DNA of 64,000 bases, from the NCBI GenBank assembly GCA_015680865.1, contig JADAKE010000022.1, forward strand, positions 1-64,000, written 5' to 3'. Source of the stretch: Enterococcus lacertideformus (lineage in GTDB: Bacteria; Bacillota; Bacilli; Lactobacillales; Enterococcaceae). A program made the translations under genes and the position numbers. How positions within the stretch are numbered: the first letter of the stretch is position 1; each line of letters begins with the position of its first letter. A model generated the notes under the pieces. That model searched no databases. It saw only the letters and a program-made list of their open reading frames with translations, and was not told the origin of the DNA. Below are positions 20,697-29,868 of this stretch, piece by piece.

Positions 20697-21914
20697 TCAA
20701 TTATTTTCACCTAAATTCTTAAATTCCATATCTTTTTTTCTTGATATAAAATCGTTTACTTTATATTTATAATCATCTAAAATCAGAAAATCCTCTGGTA
20801 CATCGGGAAAATCTAAAAGTTCTTCAGATTCCGTTCTAACAATTATTTTCAATTTACTTCCTCTCGTTTTCTTGTTACTTCTCATTAACTCAATTATACT
20901 GTCTAAGCTTTCACCTTTTTTTTGTATTCTTATAGGTACAGGGTAGTTTTCAAAATTCTGAGATAGAAAACCATCTATTGCTTTATTTCGTTGTACCACT
21001 TTTGCATCCATAGATTTAAGTATTTTAAGTTCTTCATCAGTTTTCGTTTTATATTTTTCAATACCTAAATTTAATAAATTAGACTCTGTTTTTAAAGGTT
21101 TAGTTAACCTTTCCATTGTTATTTCTATAGCATCTTTGGATTTGTCTATACCGATATAATTTCTTCCAAGTAGTTTTGCTGCTACCAACGTTGTACCACT
21201 ACCACAAAAAGGATCTAGCACGATATCATCCTTATCTGTACTAATATTGATAATTCGTTCTAGCAATAAAATGGGTTTTTGTGTAGGGTAGCCAACTCTT
21301 TCTTTTGCTTTTGGATTCAAATAAGGAATATCCCAAACATCCCCCAAAGGCACTCCTTGCTTTTCCTTTCCCAGAACTGGATTTCCTGAGGAGTCAAGTT
21401 TATAAACTGTCTTGTTATCTTTTGTACGTACGCGTTCTTGAAGAATTTGGTCTAAATTAGTTGTGGCAGAGTAGTCTTTGTACAATGTATTAAACTTAAA
21501 CTGTTTTGATTTACTATATAGATAGATATTTTGATGATTATTCAGCAACCCTTTTTTTGAATTTGACCACCTTTTATAGCTCCATATTATTTCACTTCGA
21601 AAATTTTTCGCCCCAAAAATTTCGTCAAGCATAACTCTCAAATAATGAGAGGCACTTCTGTCACAATGTAGGAAAATAGTCCCAGTTCCTTTTAATACAC
21701 GTCTCATCTCCGTTACTCTTATAGAAATATACTCTATATACGCACGAATGGATTCCCAATTGTCTTCAAAATTGAATACTTTATTATCTCTACTAGTTAA
21801 TTGATGAGTTTTCTGCGTAAAAAAAGGAGGGTCTAAATATATCATATCTATTGAATCGTCTTTCATTTCTTTTAATAGAGGTAAACAATCACTTTCAAAA
21901 ACTTTATTTATCAA
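20697..21914 (-). CDS. site-specific DNA methyltransferase of a type II R-M system
   Basis: A 405-residue amino-methyltransferase (N6-adenine or N4-cytosine). The catalytic motif IV is DPPF (residues 28-31), near the N-terminus. The S-adenosylmethionine-binding motif is LDPFCGSGTTLVAAKLLGRNYIGID (about 235-258; the order IV before I is the beta-type arrangement). A C-terminal extension of about 120 residues follows, perhaps for target recognition. The start overlaps the end of the endonuclease gene by 11 bases, so the two are translationally coupled with the nuclease first. It should protect the sites cut by its partner. It appears intact. Confidence 0.88.
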   Translation of the reverse strand: MINKVFESDCLPLLKEMKDDSIDMIYLDPPFFTQKTHQLTSRDNKVFNFEDNWESIRAYIEYISIRVTEMRRVLKGTGTIFLHCDRSASHYLRVMLDEIFGAKNFRSEIIWSYKRWSNSKKGLLNNHQNIYLYSKSKQFKFNTLYKDYSATTNLDQILQERVRTKDNKTVYKLDSSGNPVLGKEKQGVPLGDVWDIPYLNPKAKERVGYPTQKPILLLERIINISTDKDDIVLDPFCGSGTTLVAAKLLGRNYIGIDKSKDAIEITMERLTKPLKTESNLLNLGIEKYKTKTDEELKILKSMDAKVVQRNKAIDGFLSQNFENYPVPIRIQKKGESLDSIIELMRSNKKTRGSKLKIIVRTESEELLDFPDVPEDFLILDDYKYKVNDFISRKKDMEFKNLGENN

Positions 21915-22560
21915 TTTCTACATCCTTTTTACTAACTTTTTTTATTGCAATTTTTGTGAGTATCGAGTATAGATCAATCCCGGTTGTCAGTTTAACATGC
22001 TCCCAAGCATCTTCGCCAGAATAATATATTCCAGAATTACTCTCATAAATATCTTTTAGTCTTTTTTGTATCTTTATTGCTTGAGTCCTATTCGGTGGAA
22101 AAAACATTAACCGAATTGGAGTAAATCCTGCTTCACTGACAGCTGTAAGTCTTCTGTGTTCCTTACTTATGTGATCTCCATCTGTAGTCGCATCTCTCCA
22201 TTTAATTTCATATGCATCTTTATTATTAACCAAACAATCTATTTCGAACTTTTTAGGACTAGAATTCGGAATAGGATTAAGAATCTTTACTGTTTTTGCA
22301 TTCTCTTCACCAAATTTTTCCTTAAAACAAAGCTTAGCACAGTTTTCTACAAACGCTCCTGCATATTTATAAAGAAAACGTCCTTTATTTTGATATACAT
22401 CAATCAACTTTCCCTCTTCTTTTCCTACCCCTAAGACATTGTATATTAGATAATGCCCATCATCATCAAGTTCCATCTCGATGACCCTATCTTCCACCTT
22501 CTTCAGTAATTTTATCTCTTCTTCATTAGCTAATAACTCGATTTTTTCCTCTATACTCAT
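21904..22560 (-). CDS. type II restriction endonuclease, ApaLI-like
   Basis: A 218-residue nuclease. The PD-(D/E)xK core is visible as KKFEIDC (Asp108) followed by YEIKWRDATTDGDH (Glu118, Lys120). The WRDATTDGDH(I)xKEH segment and its placement recall the ApaLI-like restriction endonuclease family, whose type member cuts GTGCAC. That family match is from memory and is the less certain part; the PD-(D/E)xK fold and the coupling to a methyltransferase are seen directly. The start at 22560 follows a weak site (AAAGAGGGATAAG). It appears intact, so the system may be active. Confidence 0.75.
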   Translation of the reverse strand: MSIEEKIELLANEEEIKLLKKVEDRVIEMELDDDGHYLIYNVLGVGKEEGKLIDVYQNKGRFLYKYAGAFVENCAKLCFKEKFGEENAKTVKILNPIPNSSPKKFEIDCLVNNKDAYEIKWRDATTDGDHISKEHRRLTAVSEAGFTPIRLMFFPPNRTQAIKIQKRLKDIYESNSGIYYSGEDAWEHVKLTTGIDLYSILTKIAIKKVSKKDVEIDK

Positions 22561-22747
22561 CTTATCCCTCTTTTATATATATTTAAAATAAGCATATCAT
22601 AAAGAGTATGCTTAAACCAGAATGGATTCATTTAAGCATAGTATAGAGTTTTTAGAGTGTTATGAAGGTCCCTAACGACTCCTCTAACGATTTCAAATCA
22701 CTATAGAAGCGTTAGCGCCTCTCTCACGTTGTTTGATATAACCTAGA

Positions 22748-23713
22748 CTAGATCGTTAACGTAAAAGGTGTCTTTAACACAAAAATAACCATATCCTTTG
22801 TTTTGGATACGGCTATTTGATATTGCTCATTCAATTGTTGTACCACGGCAGGCGTGAATTTCATCGTAATTTCCAACATCTCCTTCTGTTTAGGATCAAA
22901 GGTGATTTTCTCAATAAAGGTACGATACAAGGCTTTGACTTGCTTCTTCTCACTCTGGGCAAGAAAGCAATTCAAACTAGTCAATATCCGTTGGACATCT
23001 TTGACTTGAATCGGCTCTCCTTGTTGTTGAAAGATCCCTAAGATTTCATTCTCTCGAATGTGTAACTGGCGTCGTTTTTCAGTCAATTCGTCTAAGCGGT
23101 CTTTTAACATCGGAAACAATTCGGGACTATCTTCCAAAGCAACTTTCCATTTTTCAATTTTAGTCTTCAATTCTTCCTTTCGTTCCAGTAGTACCACGAG
23201 TTCTTGTTCCAATGGTTGGATTTGTCGCACCATTTCTTCATTTAACAATGCTACCAATCGTGGAAGAACCTCTGGTAGCTGAACGATCTCCTTTAGCCGT
23301 TCGGCGACAAATGTTTCCGATTGTTCAGCACGAATCGAATTGGCATGACACACACTTGCTCCTTTATTCCGAAAGACTGAACAAGAATAATATCGAATCC
23401 GTTTCTTTGTGCCATCTTTTAGGGTATTTGTGACATTACTCGCTGCCATCGCTGACCCACATTCTGGACAACGTAATAACCACCTCAATACATTTTCTCC
23501 TGTATGGTTTCATTTGGGTTGTTTTCCTTCTAAAGCAAGGCGTTCTTGTACTTTTTGATAATCTTCTTCCGAAATAATCGGTTCATGGGTTCCTTTCACT
23601 AAAATCGGTTTCGGATTCTTTCCTTTCCGTTGTTTGGGTTCCCAATTGATATAGCGCGCATATTCTAAATACCCTGCATAAATTTTATTTCGCAAGATAT
23701 CTTTGACTGCCAT
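22748..23713 (-). pseudogene. large serine recombinase, C-terminal part only, with an in-frame stop
   Basis: The frame begins abruptly inside the recombinase domain with KDILRNKIYAGYLEYARYINWE. It continues through HEPIISEEDYQKVQ, a zinc-ribbon domain (CPECGSAM, then YYSCSVFRNKG, then C) and a long coiled coil, which together mark large serine recombinases. The N-terminal catalytic domain with the nucleophilic serine is absent. TGA at 23510-23512 (after EGKQPK) also breaks it before the zinc ribbon. The upstream edge at about 23710-23720 fuses directly to the AAA+ gene. The fragment marks the end of a lost mobile element or a deletion between two loci. Confidence 0.8.
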
Positions 23714-24524
23714 GGTTGAAAAAGCATTCTTTTTTATAATTTATATCTTCAAATTCTCCCTCATCAAACATTTGATAAAAAACGTTATAAAGAGACGGCG
23801 AAACTTTATCAAACTCATCTATTAATACTATATTTGTTTCTCTAGACAACAAATCCCTTGCTAAGGATGGTTTTCCATGACTATCTCCAAATATATATTT
23901 AATTGCCTCTTCTGTTTGCATCATAGAAAATTGAATCCTTGTAAGCTTGCCATCGTAAAAGCTACTTATCTTTTTCGCGAGTTCAGTTTTACCTACTCCC
24001 GAAGGTCCATAATATAGCAAAACTAATGGTTGGTTTTTCTTTAAAACAGCAGCTTTATATAAACCAACACATGTTTTTTTCTTCGCTTCTTCTTGACCTA
24101 TAACATTACTATTTTTAAGTTCTTTATAAAATTGAATGATGTCTTCCGTTACCGCTTCATAATAATTAGATTGACGGTATTTTATTATATTATCAAATTC
24201 CACTTCTAACGAATATTTAACACGCTTAGGCGGATTTTGAATATATAAATTCTCTATGTCATGTCCCAAAATTACTATATTAGGAAAGTTAGTAATTACG
24301 TGGTCTGTTACAGAAGCAAAATCATCAGAGTAAATTACAACATTTTCAATAAAATCCCTGTTATCTTCACCTATTTCATTCACAGCAAATGTATCATTTG
24401 CTCTTATTTTTTCATTATATTGCCTAATCAACTCCATAAATGGAGTATATTCTTCAATTTCATGATTTTCTATATAAGAATTGAAATCCCTTTTTGAACC
24501 TTCAAAAAAAACTATTTTATCCAT
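23714..24524 (-). CDS. AAA+ ATPase, Clp-like, C-terminally truncated
   Basis: About 268 native residues. Residues 1-125 are a helical/mixed N-terminal region I do not recognise. From about 135 a Clp-type AAA+ module begins: VIGQEEAKKK, Walker A GPSGVGKT (173-180), and Walker B NIVLIDEFDK (231-240). A ClpX/ClpB-like stretch follows, with YQMFDEGEFED. The native sequence stops at INYKKE. The open frame then runs 10 or so foreign residues into the recombinase fragment and ends at 23685. Sensor 2 and the C-terminal lid are missing, so the ATPase is probably inactive. The start overlaps the preceding small gene's stop (TGAATG). It is the last gene of a four-gene operon next to the R-M pair. Confidence 0.7.
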
Positions 24525-24677
24525 TCACTTCACCCCTGCTAATATTACATCGTACACTGGTATAACTTCATCAGGTGTATTGTTTTCTTTAAGACGTTGA
24601 CTACCAAACCCTTCAAAATCTAATTCAGTTTTTTCTGGATTTAAATCAAATTCTTCTTTAAAGTTTAATTCCGACAT
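24525..24677 (-). CDS. 50-residue acidic protein, unknown
   Basis: A very acidic small protein, MSELNFKEEFDLNPEK at its start and ending in VYDVILAGVK. I chose the ATG at 24677 because GGGGA precedes it at a good distance; the frame extends ten codons upstream without a site. Its stop is directly followed by the ATPase start, so the two are translationally coupled. I recognise no family. Size, charge and coupling suggest an adaptor, tag or regulator of the AAA+ protein, which is inference only. Confidence 0.6.
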   Translation of the reverse strand: MSELNFKEEFDLNPEKTELDFEGFGSQRLKENNTPDEVIPVYDVILAGVK

Positions 24678-24715
24678 ATATGTTTCCCCTACATATATAG
24701 AATACAAATTTCATT

Positions 24716-25255
24716 TCATTTCATTTTCCTTAAATCTTGAATTCTATAATTATTTTTGAAAGAATCAATATTAAAACGAAAAATTCTTTTGTCTACAACT
24801 TTCCTATTTGAATCGTCCTCGTTTTTTTCTTTTGTTCCTATCAATTCATAATATCCTTTAGTATTTCGGATTCCTTGATTCATCTTAGATACTGTCATAG
24901 TTATTTCTTCATCTACTCTTTAATTTCCTTCCATCATTTCCGTTATTGGGGCAATCATAGCAAAATAAGTCATAGATTCTTTATCAATAGTCAATTTATA
25001 TCCATCTGAAATATCTATCAGAGGTTTTCTTTTTCTAAATTCAACAGTATCCAGAAAATCATACAATAAAGTATTTTCTAACAATGTTTTTGCAATTTTC
25101 CCACTATGAACATTTCCTGAAGTTCCAACTTGTCCGTCGAAGGAAGCTGATAAACCTGTTACTTTTTCAAAGAAAGTTTTTACTGCACTTTGTTTACCAG
25201 CAGCTACACTTGCATTTATTTCGCCATTAGATCCACCACTCACCTCATTAACCAA
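24716..25255 (-). pseudogene. DUF6414-like protein, N-terminally truncated, one in-frame stop
   Basis: One frame of about 180 codons. The first part is Gly/Ser/Ala-rich (NEVSGGSNGEINASVAAG), followed by LLENTLLYDFLDTVE and YFAMIAPITEMMEGN. Then TAA (24920-24922) and, in the same frame, RVDEEITMTVSKMNQG, then GYYELIGTKE, then RIFRFNIDSFKNNYRIQDLRKM. This pattern recalls DUF6414 proteins, which are found in defence islands, though I am recalling the family, not searching. Those usually begin with an IYLD segment about 50-80 residues earlier, which is missing here because a stop (TAA) lies just before the TTG at 25255. A site-less TTG start supports N-terminal loss. Confidence 0.5.
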
Positions 25256-25462
25256 TTATATTGTTTGATTAAAATTACCTTTTTTTCTATTTGTAATAAA
25301 TCAATTGCTGATGTTTTATAGCTAGTAGTTTGATTTTTACATCAGAAACTACAAGTAACTATTTGTATACAAAAAAATATCACTTACGTTTTGAAAATTA
25401 AAACACGGATTTTTTAGAATTAGTTAATAACAATAAATTATTTAACAAAGTTAACCGTTAAT

Positions 25463-26484
25463 TTATTCATCAATATCTAACGTATTTTCCCATTCATTAA
25501 TCATAATATCCACGCGGTCTCTTAATCCATATAAAAGTTCTAAATCAAGATGACTAATTAATAAGTCTAGTAAAGCAAGTTCTTTTACTGTTTTTTTATA
25601 ATATTCTTCAATCTTACTAAAACTCTCTCTATCATCACTTTTGCTTGAATCTATCTTGTCATATTCTGAAAAATATTTATCAAAAATTAACTGACCAACT
25701 TTTGACGAAACTTGAACCAACTCTTCTTATTCATTGTTCATGACAGTCAATTGAACCTTCTCAAAGAGTTCATAGTTAAGCAAATCAGTGTATTTAAAAT
25801 GCTGATTATATTCTTGCTTAATTAAATCTTTGAGAGTATCTTCATTCAATTCCATACGAGAATATGTTTCCACAATCCAACTGTCAAAAAATATTCTTCT
25901 TAAATCAAAATTATTAAAGAAATATGAACGATCTACTATCTCATCTATTCTAGTCATTACCATTTTCGATATTGACTGTATAGCATATGAGACACCTGTA
26001 TCATACTCTTCTTTGATATAACACACTCGACCTGCTATCTCAGGATTTTTATCCTTATAATAATTAAATATTTCATTGCTTTTCTTGAAAAATAAAATTA
26101 AATTTTTATATTTTTCAAGAATTTCACTTCCTAAGTCACTGACCATATAAAATGTCATATATTTGGAATTTTTTTTAATATCTTCATCAGAAACCATTGA
26201 TTCTGCTTCTAAGATAAGTAAGTCTTTCGTTAATTTGTCTTTCGATTTAAAAGTTGCTTTATATCAGAGACTGTCAAATACTTCAAGAACTCTTTTGGTG
26301 TATTTTCTCGAATAAAACCAGCTCTTAAAAGTCTCGAAATACTTAAATGAATATTGATTTCCTTAGTATTTAAACGAAGAAAGAAATCACCCTTTGTGAT
26401 CAACTTATTTACATTTTCTTTTAAAACAGGTTTATTAATCATATTATATAAAAGATAAATATCATCAGCGTTATAGTCCGGCAT
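25463..26484 (-). pseudogene. unknown protein of about 340 residues, one frameshift and one stop
   Basis: The start ATG 26484 follows GGAGGAG and opens MPDYNADDIYLLYNMINKPV. The N-terminal 85 residues look like a winged-helix module (INIHLSISRLLRAGFI, then YLTVSDIKQLLNRK). A one-base loss near 26237 in AATCGAAAGAC shifts the frame. Restoring it joins LLNRKDKLTKDLLILEAES to MVSDEDIKKNSKYMTFYMVSD. TAA at 25727-25729 (after MNNE) is the second lesion, and the helical C-terminus (residues about 255-340) continues to 25463. I do not recognise the family. As first gene of the operon with the DUF6414-like and AAA+ genes, it could be a regulator or sensor. Confidence 0.55.
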
Positions 26485-26663
26485 AGTAACTCCTCCATAC
26501 ACTTTTTTATAACTAAAATCCTAACATGTTCATAGAAAAGTTTTCCACAAAAATAGTGTTTTTATCGTTGACAAAACTTTTGATATCCTAATATTTTGCA
26601 CGCACTCAATTTACTATACTTCTTTCTATAGTTATTCTCTCTCATACAATTATAAAAATATCA

Positions 26664-27143
26664 TTATTTGTGGTATGGAGCCCCCGTATTGATCCGAAAG
26701 GCACGGTAGATTTGTTCGACGAGGATTAGACGCATAAGTTGATGGGGATAAGTCATTTTGCCAAAAGAAATTTGGTTATTACTTCTGTTCATGACTGCTT
26801 CGCTTAGTCCTAGGGAACCACCGATAACAAAAGTTATCTGGCTTTTTCCTTGAATGCCTAATTGATCGATTGCTTTAGCAAAAGCTTCACTTGTAGGATT
26901 CTTGCCTTCGATCGCCAAAGCATAAACATATTCTTGTTCTTTGATTTTACTTAAAATACGTTGTCCTTCTTTTTCCTTAACTTGCCGAATTTGTGCTTCA
27001 CTTAAATTTTCTGGAGCTTTTTCATCAGGCACTTCGATTACTTCGATCTTTACATAAGCCTATAATCTTTTTACATATTCATTGATTCCCTGAATGAGAT
27101 ATTTTTCTTTTAGTTTACCTACTGAAATGATTTTGATATTCAA
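26664..27143 (-). pseudogene. rlmH: 23S rRNA (pseudouridine1915-N3)-methyltransferase RlmH, one in-frame stop
   Basis: The frame of 159 codons starts at TTG 27143 behind GGGAGT and opens LNIKIISVGKLKEKYL. It carries the SPOUT methyltransferase blocks [13 protein letters not shown] and [25 protein letters not shown], ending NTGAPYHK, the universal C-terminus. RlmH methylates pseudouridine 1915 in helix 69 of the large ribosomal subunit as a dimer. TAG at 27060-27062 (codon 28, after VKRL) interrupts it; most relatives have a small residue there. A GTG at 27032 could restart but would lose the first beta-strand. The gene is normally non-essential, so loss is tolerable. Confidence 0.85.
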
Positions 27144-27269
27144 CTTTATTTACTCCCTTATTCAATGATAGTCATGTTATTTACTAGTTGTGGGCTCTTT
27201 TCTATTATAAGGGAAGATTTCTCTAAAAGAAAAAAAGAATTTTTTATTTATTCCAAGATTCCCACATAG

Positions 27270-27452
27270 TTATGCACATCATCCACAGACTTATCCACAA
27301 AATCAATCATATTTATTGCCTGTTCTATAAGTATTTTTAAGCAAATGTGTGTTTTCCACTAATTTATCCACTTTATCCCCATGATGTGGATAAAAATTAA
27401 CATTGTTTTTCTCTTATTTATCCATCTATTTCTTCACAGATTCTGTGGAAAA
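27270..27452. promoter_or_regulatory. cluster of DnaA-box-like 9-mers between rlmH and htrA
   Basis: TTATCCACA is present perfectly at 27291-27299 and, on the other strand, at 27385-27393. TTATGCACA at 27270-27278 and TTTTCCACA (minus strand) at 27444-27452 fit TTWTNCACA. TCATCCACA at 27279-27287 and TTATCCACT at 27364-27372 differ by one base. A further TTTTCCACA lies at 26541-26549. The density is far above chance for AT-rich DNA. Confidence 0.65.
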
Positions 27453-27593
27453 CTTTTTTTATTTTTTCATTTGAACGTTATGGTTTTTCCTAAAGTTTTT
27501 CATAAAAAGTTCATAGTCTCAAAGTAGACTAATCTTAACAAATAAGTCTATACTTATAGATATAGAAGAAAATAATAAATGGAGGCCGATCAC

Positions 27594-28880
27594 ATGGATA
27601 GAAAAAATGTGACACCAAAGATGAAAAAGAAAGACAATAGTGTAATCTGGCGTAAGCTTGGTCTTGGCTTAGTGGGGGGAATTGTCGGGGGATTACTGAC
27701 GGCTGGTATTTTTTATGCGGTAATGGGCTCTGGTAACTCTGCTACAAGTTCTAGTGGCAATCAAAACACAGCGGGAGAAACAGTGGTCGAGAATGTAAAA
27801 GTCAATGTTGATTCAGATATTACGAACGCTGTCGATAAAGTACAAGATGCTGTCGTTTCAGTTATCAATCTGCAAAGCCAAAATCAAAGCAATGGTTTTG
27901 GGCAACTATTTGGACAACAACAAGAAAATACAGGCGATAACAACTTAGAAGCCTCCAGCGAAGGTAGTGGGGTTATCTATAAAAAAAGTGGCAATACCGC
28001 TTATATCGTAACAAATAACCATGTAGTTGAAGGACAACAAGGCTTAGAAGTATTGCTCAAAGATGGCACAAAAGTGAAAGCCGAATTAGTCGGTACTGAT
28101 GCCTATTCTGATTTAGCTGTATTGAAAATCAATGCTGACAAAGTAAGTAAAGTTGCTTCTTTCGGGGATTCTAGCGCATTAAAAGTAGGCGAACCTGCAA
28201 TTGCGATTGGCTCTCCTTTAGGATCTGAATACGCAAACTCCGTTACTTCTGGAATTATCTCTTCTTTGAATCGTCAAGTAACAAGTACAAATGAATCAAA
28301 TGAAACAGTCAATATTAATGCAATCCAAACCGACGCTGCCATCAATCCTGGTAACTCTGGCGGTCCATTAGTCAATATTGAAGGACAAGTCATCGGGATC
28401 AATTCAAGTAAAATCGCCAGCACCTCGGCTGCTTCTTCAGGTGTAAGCGTTGAAGGAATGGGCTTTGCTATTCCAAGTAACGATGTTGTAAATATTATCA
28501 ATCAACTGGAAAAAGATGGTAAGGTAACACGTCCTGATTTAGGTATCACGATGGTTGATCTTTCTGCAGTTTCAACTCAACAGCAAGAACAAATCTTGAA
28601 GATTCCGTCTTCTGTGACAAATGGTGTGATTATCACAGGAGTACAAGCTGCCACCCCTGCAGAAAAAGCTGGATTAAAACAATATGACGTCATTACAAAA
28701 ATTGATAACACAGATGTTTCCTCTGGTGTAGAACTACAATCTGCTCTTTATCAGAAAAAAGTCGGCGATTCTGTAAAAGTCACTTACTATCAAGGAAAAG
28801 AAAAGAAAACAGCAACTATTCAATTAACTATTGATCAATCTGCACTGAAACAAAAACAATCAAATGACTCTGAAAATTAA
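27594..28880 (+). CDS. htrA: HtrA/DegP-family serine protease
   Basis: A 428-residue surface-anchored quality-control protease that degrades misfolded exported proteins. An N-terminal membrane helix lies at about residues 24-44. A Ser/Asn/Gln-rich linker follows. The trypsin-like domain has His143 (NNHVV), Asp173 (SDLAVL) and Ser255 (GNSGGP). One PDZ domain covers about residues 330-415 (GVIITGVQAATPAEKAGL). I set the start at ATG 27594 because GGAGG sits at 27581-27585; the ATG at 27579 overlaps that site. A TATACT -10 box lies near 27550, after the DnaA-box cluster. It is intact and divergent from rlmH. Confidence 0.93.
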   Translation: MDRKNVTPKMKKKDNSVIWRKLGLGLVGGIVGGLLTAGIFYAVMGSGNSATSSSGNQNTAGETVVENVKVNVDSDITNAVDKVQDAVVSVINLQSQNQSNGFGQLFGQQQENTGDNNLEASSEGSGVIYKKSGNTAYIVTNNHVVEGQQGLEVLLKDGTKVKAELVGTDAYSDLAVLKINADKVSKVASFGDSSALKVGEPAIAIGSPLGSEYANSVTSGIISSLNRQVTSTNESNETVNINAIQTDAAINPGNSGGPLVNIEGQVIGINSSKIASTSAASSGVSVEGMGFAIPSNDVVNIINQLEKDGKVTRPDLGITMVDLSAVSTQQQEQILKIPSSVTNGVIITGVQAATPAEKAGLKQYDVITKIDNTDVSSGVELQSALYQKKVGDSVKVTYYQGKEKKTATIQLTIDQSALKQKQSNDSEN

Positions 28881-28996
28881 AAGATTGTTAACAGCATATT
28901 CTGCTTCAAGAATCAAGAACAAAACTTGAAACTGTAAAAAAGATTATTCATCGTTAGTCTACAATAGGAGAGTGAGACAATAGTCTTCACTTGAAA

Positions 28997-29052
28997 AAAG
29001 AACAAATCCAATTTTGACAATTAGTGTCAAAGTCGGATTTGTTCTTTCTTTT
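28997..29052 (+). terminator. intrinsic terminator after htrA
   Basis: AAAGAACAAATCC (28997-29009) pairs with GGATTTGTTCTTT (29035-29047), with a further inner TTGACA/TGTCAA pairing, followed by CTTTTT. Confidence 0.8.
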
Positions 29053-29305
29053 TCACGTACATTTCTCGAATAGATGATTCCTGTACTTTTTCTTGCTTTC
29101 TTTGTGATAGCCACCATAGGCAGTCGCAGGCGTTTTATGTAAAACATCATAGATACACAGACCATTTTCTTCATTACCATAACCTGATCTGCCACAATCT
29201 ATTCAGATAGTTCTTTGTGCTACGCTAAAAAGCTGTCCAAGAATGGAATCAAGTTTTTTGTATCTATTGGATTTGGAAATAGATCATAAGCAAGTACATA
29301 CTGAT
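29053..29305. other. spacer with possible coding fragment
   Basis: No intact gene. On the minus strand around 29055-29190 one frame reads SGYGNEENGLCIYDVLHKTPATAYGGYHKES in pieces, which has protein-like composition but no start and no family I know. It may be a decayed gene end. Confidence 0.35.
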
Positions 29306-29570
29306 TTAAAGTTTATTTAGCATTTTTCCTTGTTCAGCTAAAACTTGTGTCACTTTCTTTCCAAACTGCCCTTTTACGTTTTCTCCTAGACCGCTTATTG
29401 CAGAAGTAATGGAACTTTTTGCACTTTCTGATTCCGATTCTCCTGATTTTTTTGTTTTTTGCACAAAACTATCTTTTTTTTTGAATAAGTGCCATCGCAG
29501 TTGCTTGAGCACTGATTTTTTGTAAACTTTTTTTATATTCTTTTAATAGTTTTTCAATTGCTTCTAACAC
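29306..29570 (-). pseudogene. small helical helper protein of the T7SS-like lipase module, frameshifted
   Basis: It starts at GTG 29570 behind AAAAGGAGTAGG and reads LEAIEKLLKEYKKSLQKISAQATAMALIQKK. It then shifts frame in a run of nine A (about 29472-29480). Removing one A continues it as DSFVQKTKKSGESESE, then KKVTQVLAEQGKMLNKL. The restored protein is about 87 residues, all-helical with a Ser-rich hinge, as in the small WXG100-like partners encoded beside LXG effectors. The gene is last in the module and probably helps deliver the effector to the type VII apparatus, by analogy with such partners. Confidence 0.5.
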
Positions 29571-29585
29571 GTAATCCTACTCCTT

Positions 29586-29850
29586 TTATGGTTTAGTTTG
29601 TTCTCGAAGCTTTTTTCGATAGACTTGTTCTTCTTCGTCTTCTTTGAATGAAAGGGTTCGTTTCGCTCTGTCTAATTTTGAGAAAAAATCTTTTTCAAGA
29701 CGTGATAGTTCACGTCTTGCCCATTGGCTCATTTGTTTCACCAAATCGTTGTACCTGCCGTTGCATTTCAGAATAGGTATCATTTGTTGCTTGTTCCGCT
29801 TGTCGTCTCATTTGTTGATAATCCGCTAACGCTTCCTCTTCTTGATTCAT
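29586..29850 (-). pseudogene. second small helical helper protein, frameshifted
   Basis: It starts at ATG 29850 behind a GGGAGTGACACGAGG region. It reads NQEEEALADYQQMRRQAEQATNDTYSEMQRQVQRFGE, then an extra A at about 29736-29738 shifts the frame. Restored, it continues EQMSQWARRELSRLEKDFFSKLDRAKRTLSFKEDEEEQVYRKKLREQTKP. The protein of about 87 residues is a charged helical hairpin, rich in Gln/Glu/Arg, of the DUF3958-like kind often found with LXG toxins. It sits 18 bases after the effector gene and 15 before the other helper. Confidence 0.5.
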
Positions 29851-29868
29851 CCTCGTGTCACTCCCTTT

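Noticed and set aside
22640..22745. Attachment site of the serine recombinase
   Set aside because: Short inverted motifs such as GCGTTAGCGC are present, but without the other element end no core can be defined.
27270..27452. The chromosome's replication origin itself
   Set aside because: dnaA, dnaN and an AT-rich unwinding element with DnaA-trio spacing are not seen next to it; only the boxes are present.
28959..29195. Minus-strand ORF of 78 codons after htrA
   Set aside because: It starts within spacer DNA, runs through the htrA terminator and has no ribosome binding site; another frame there looks more protein-like.
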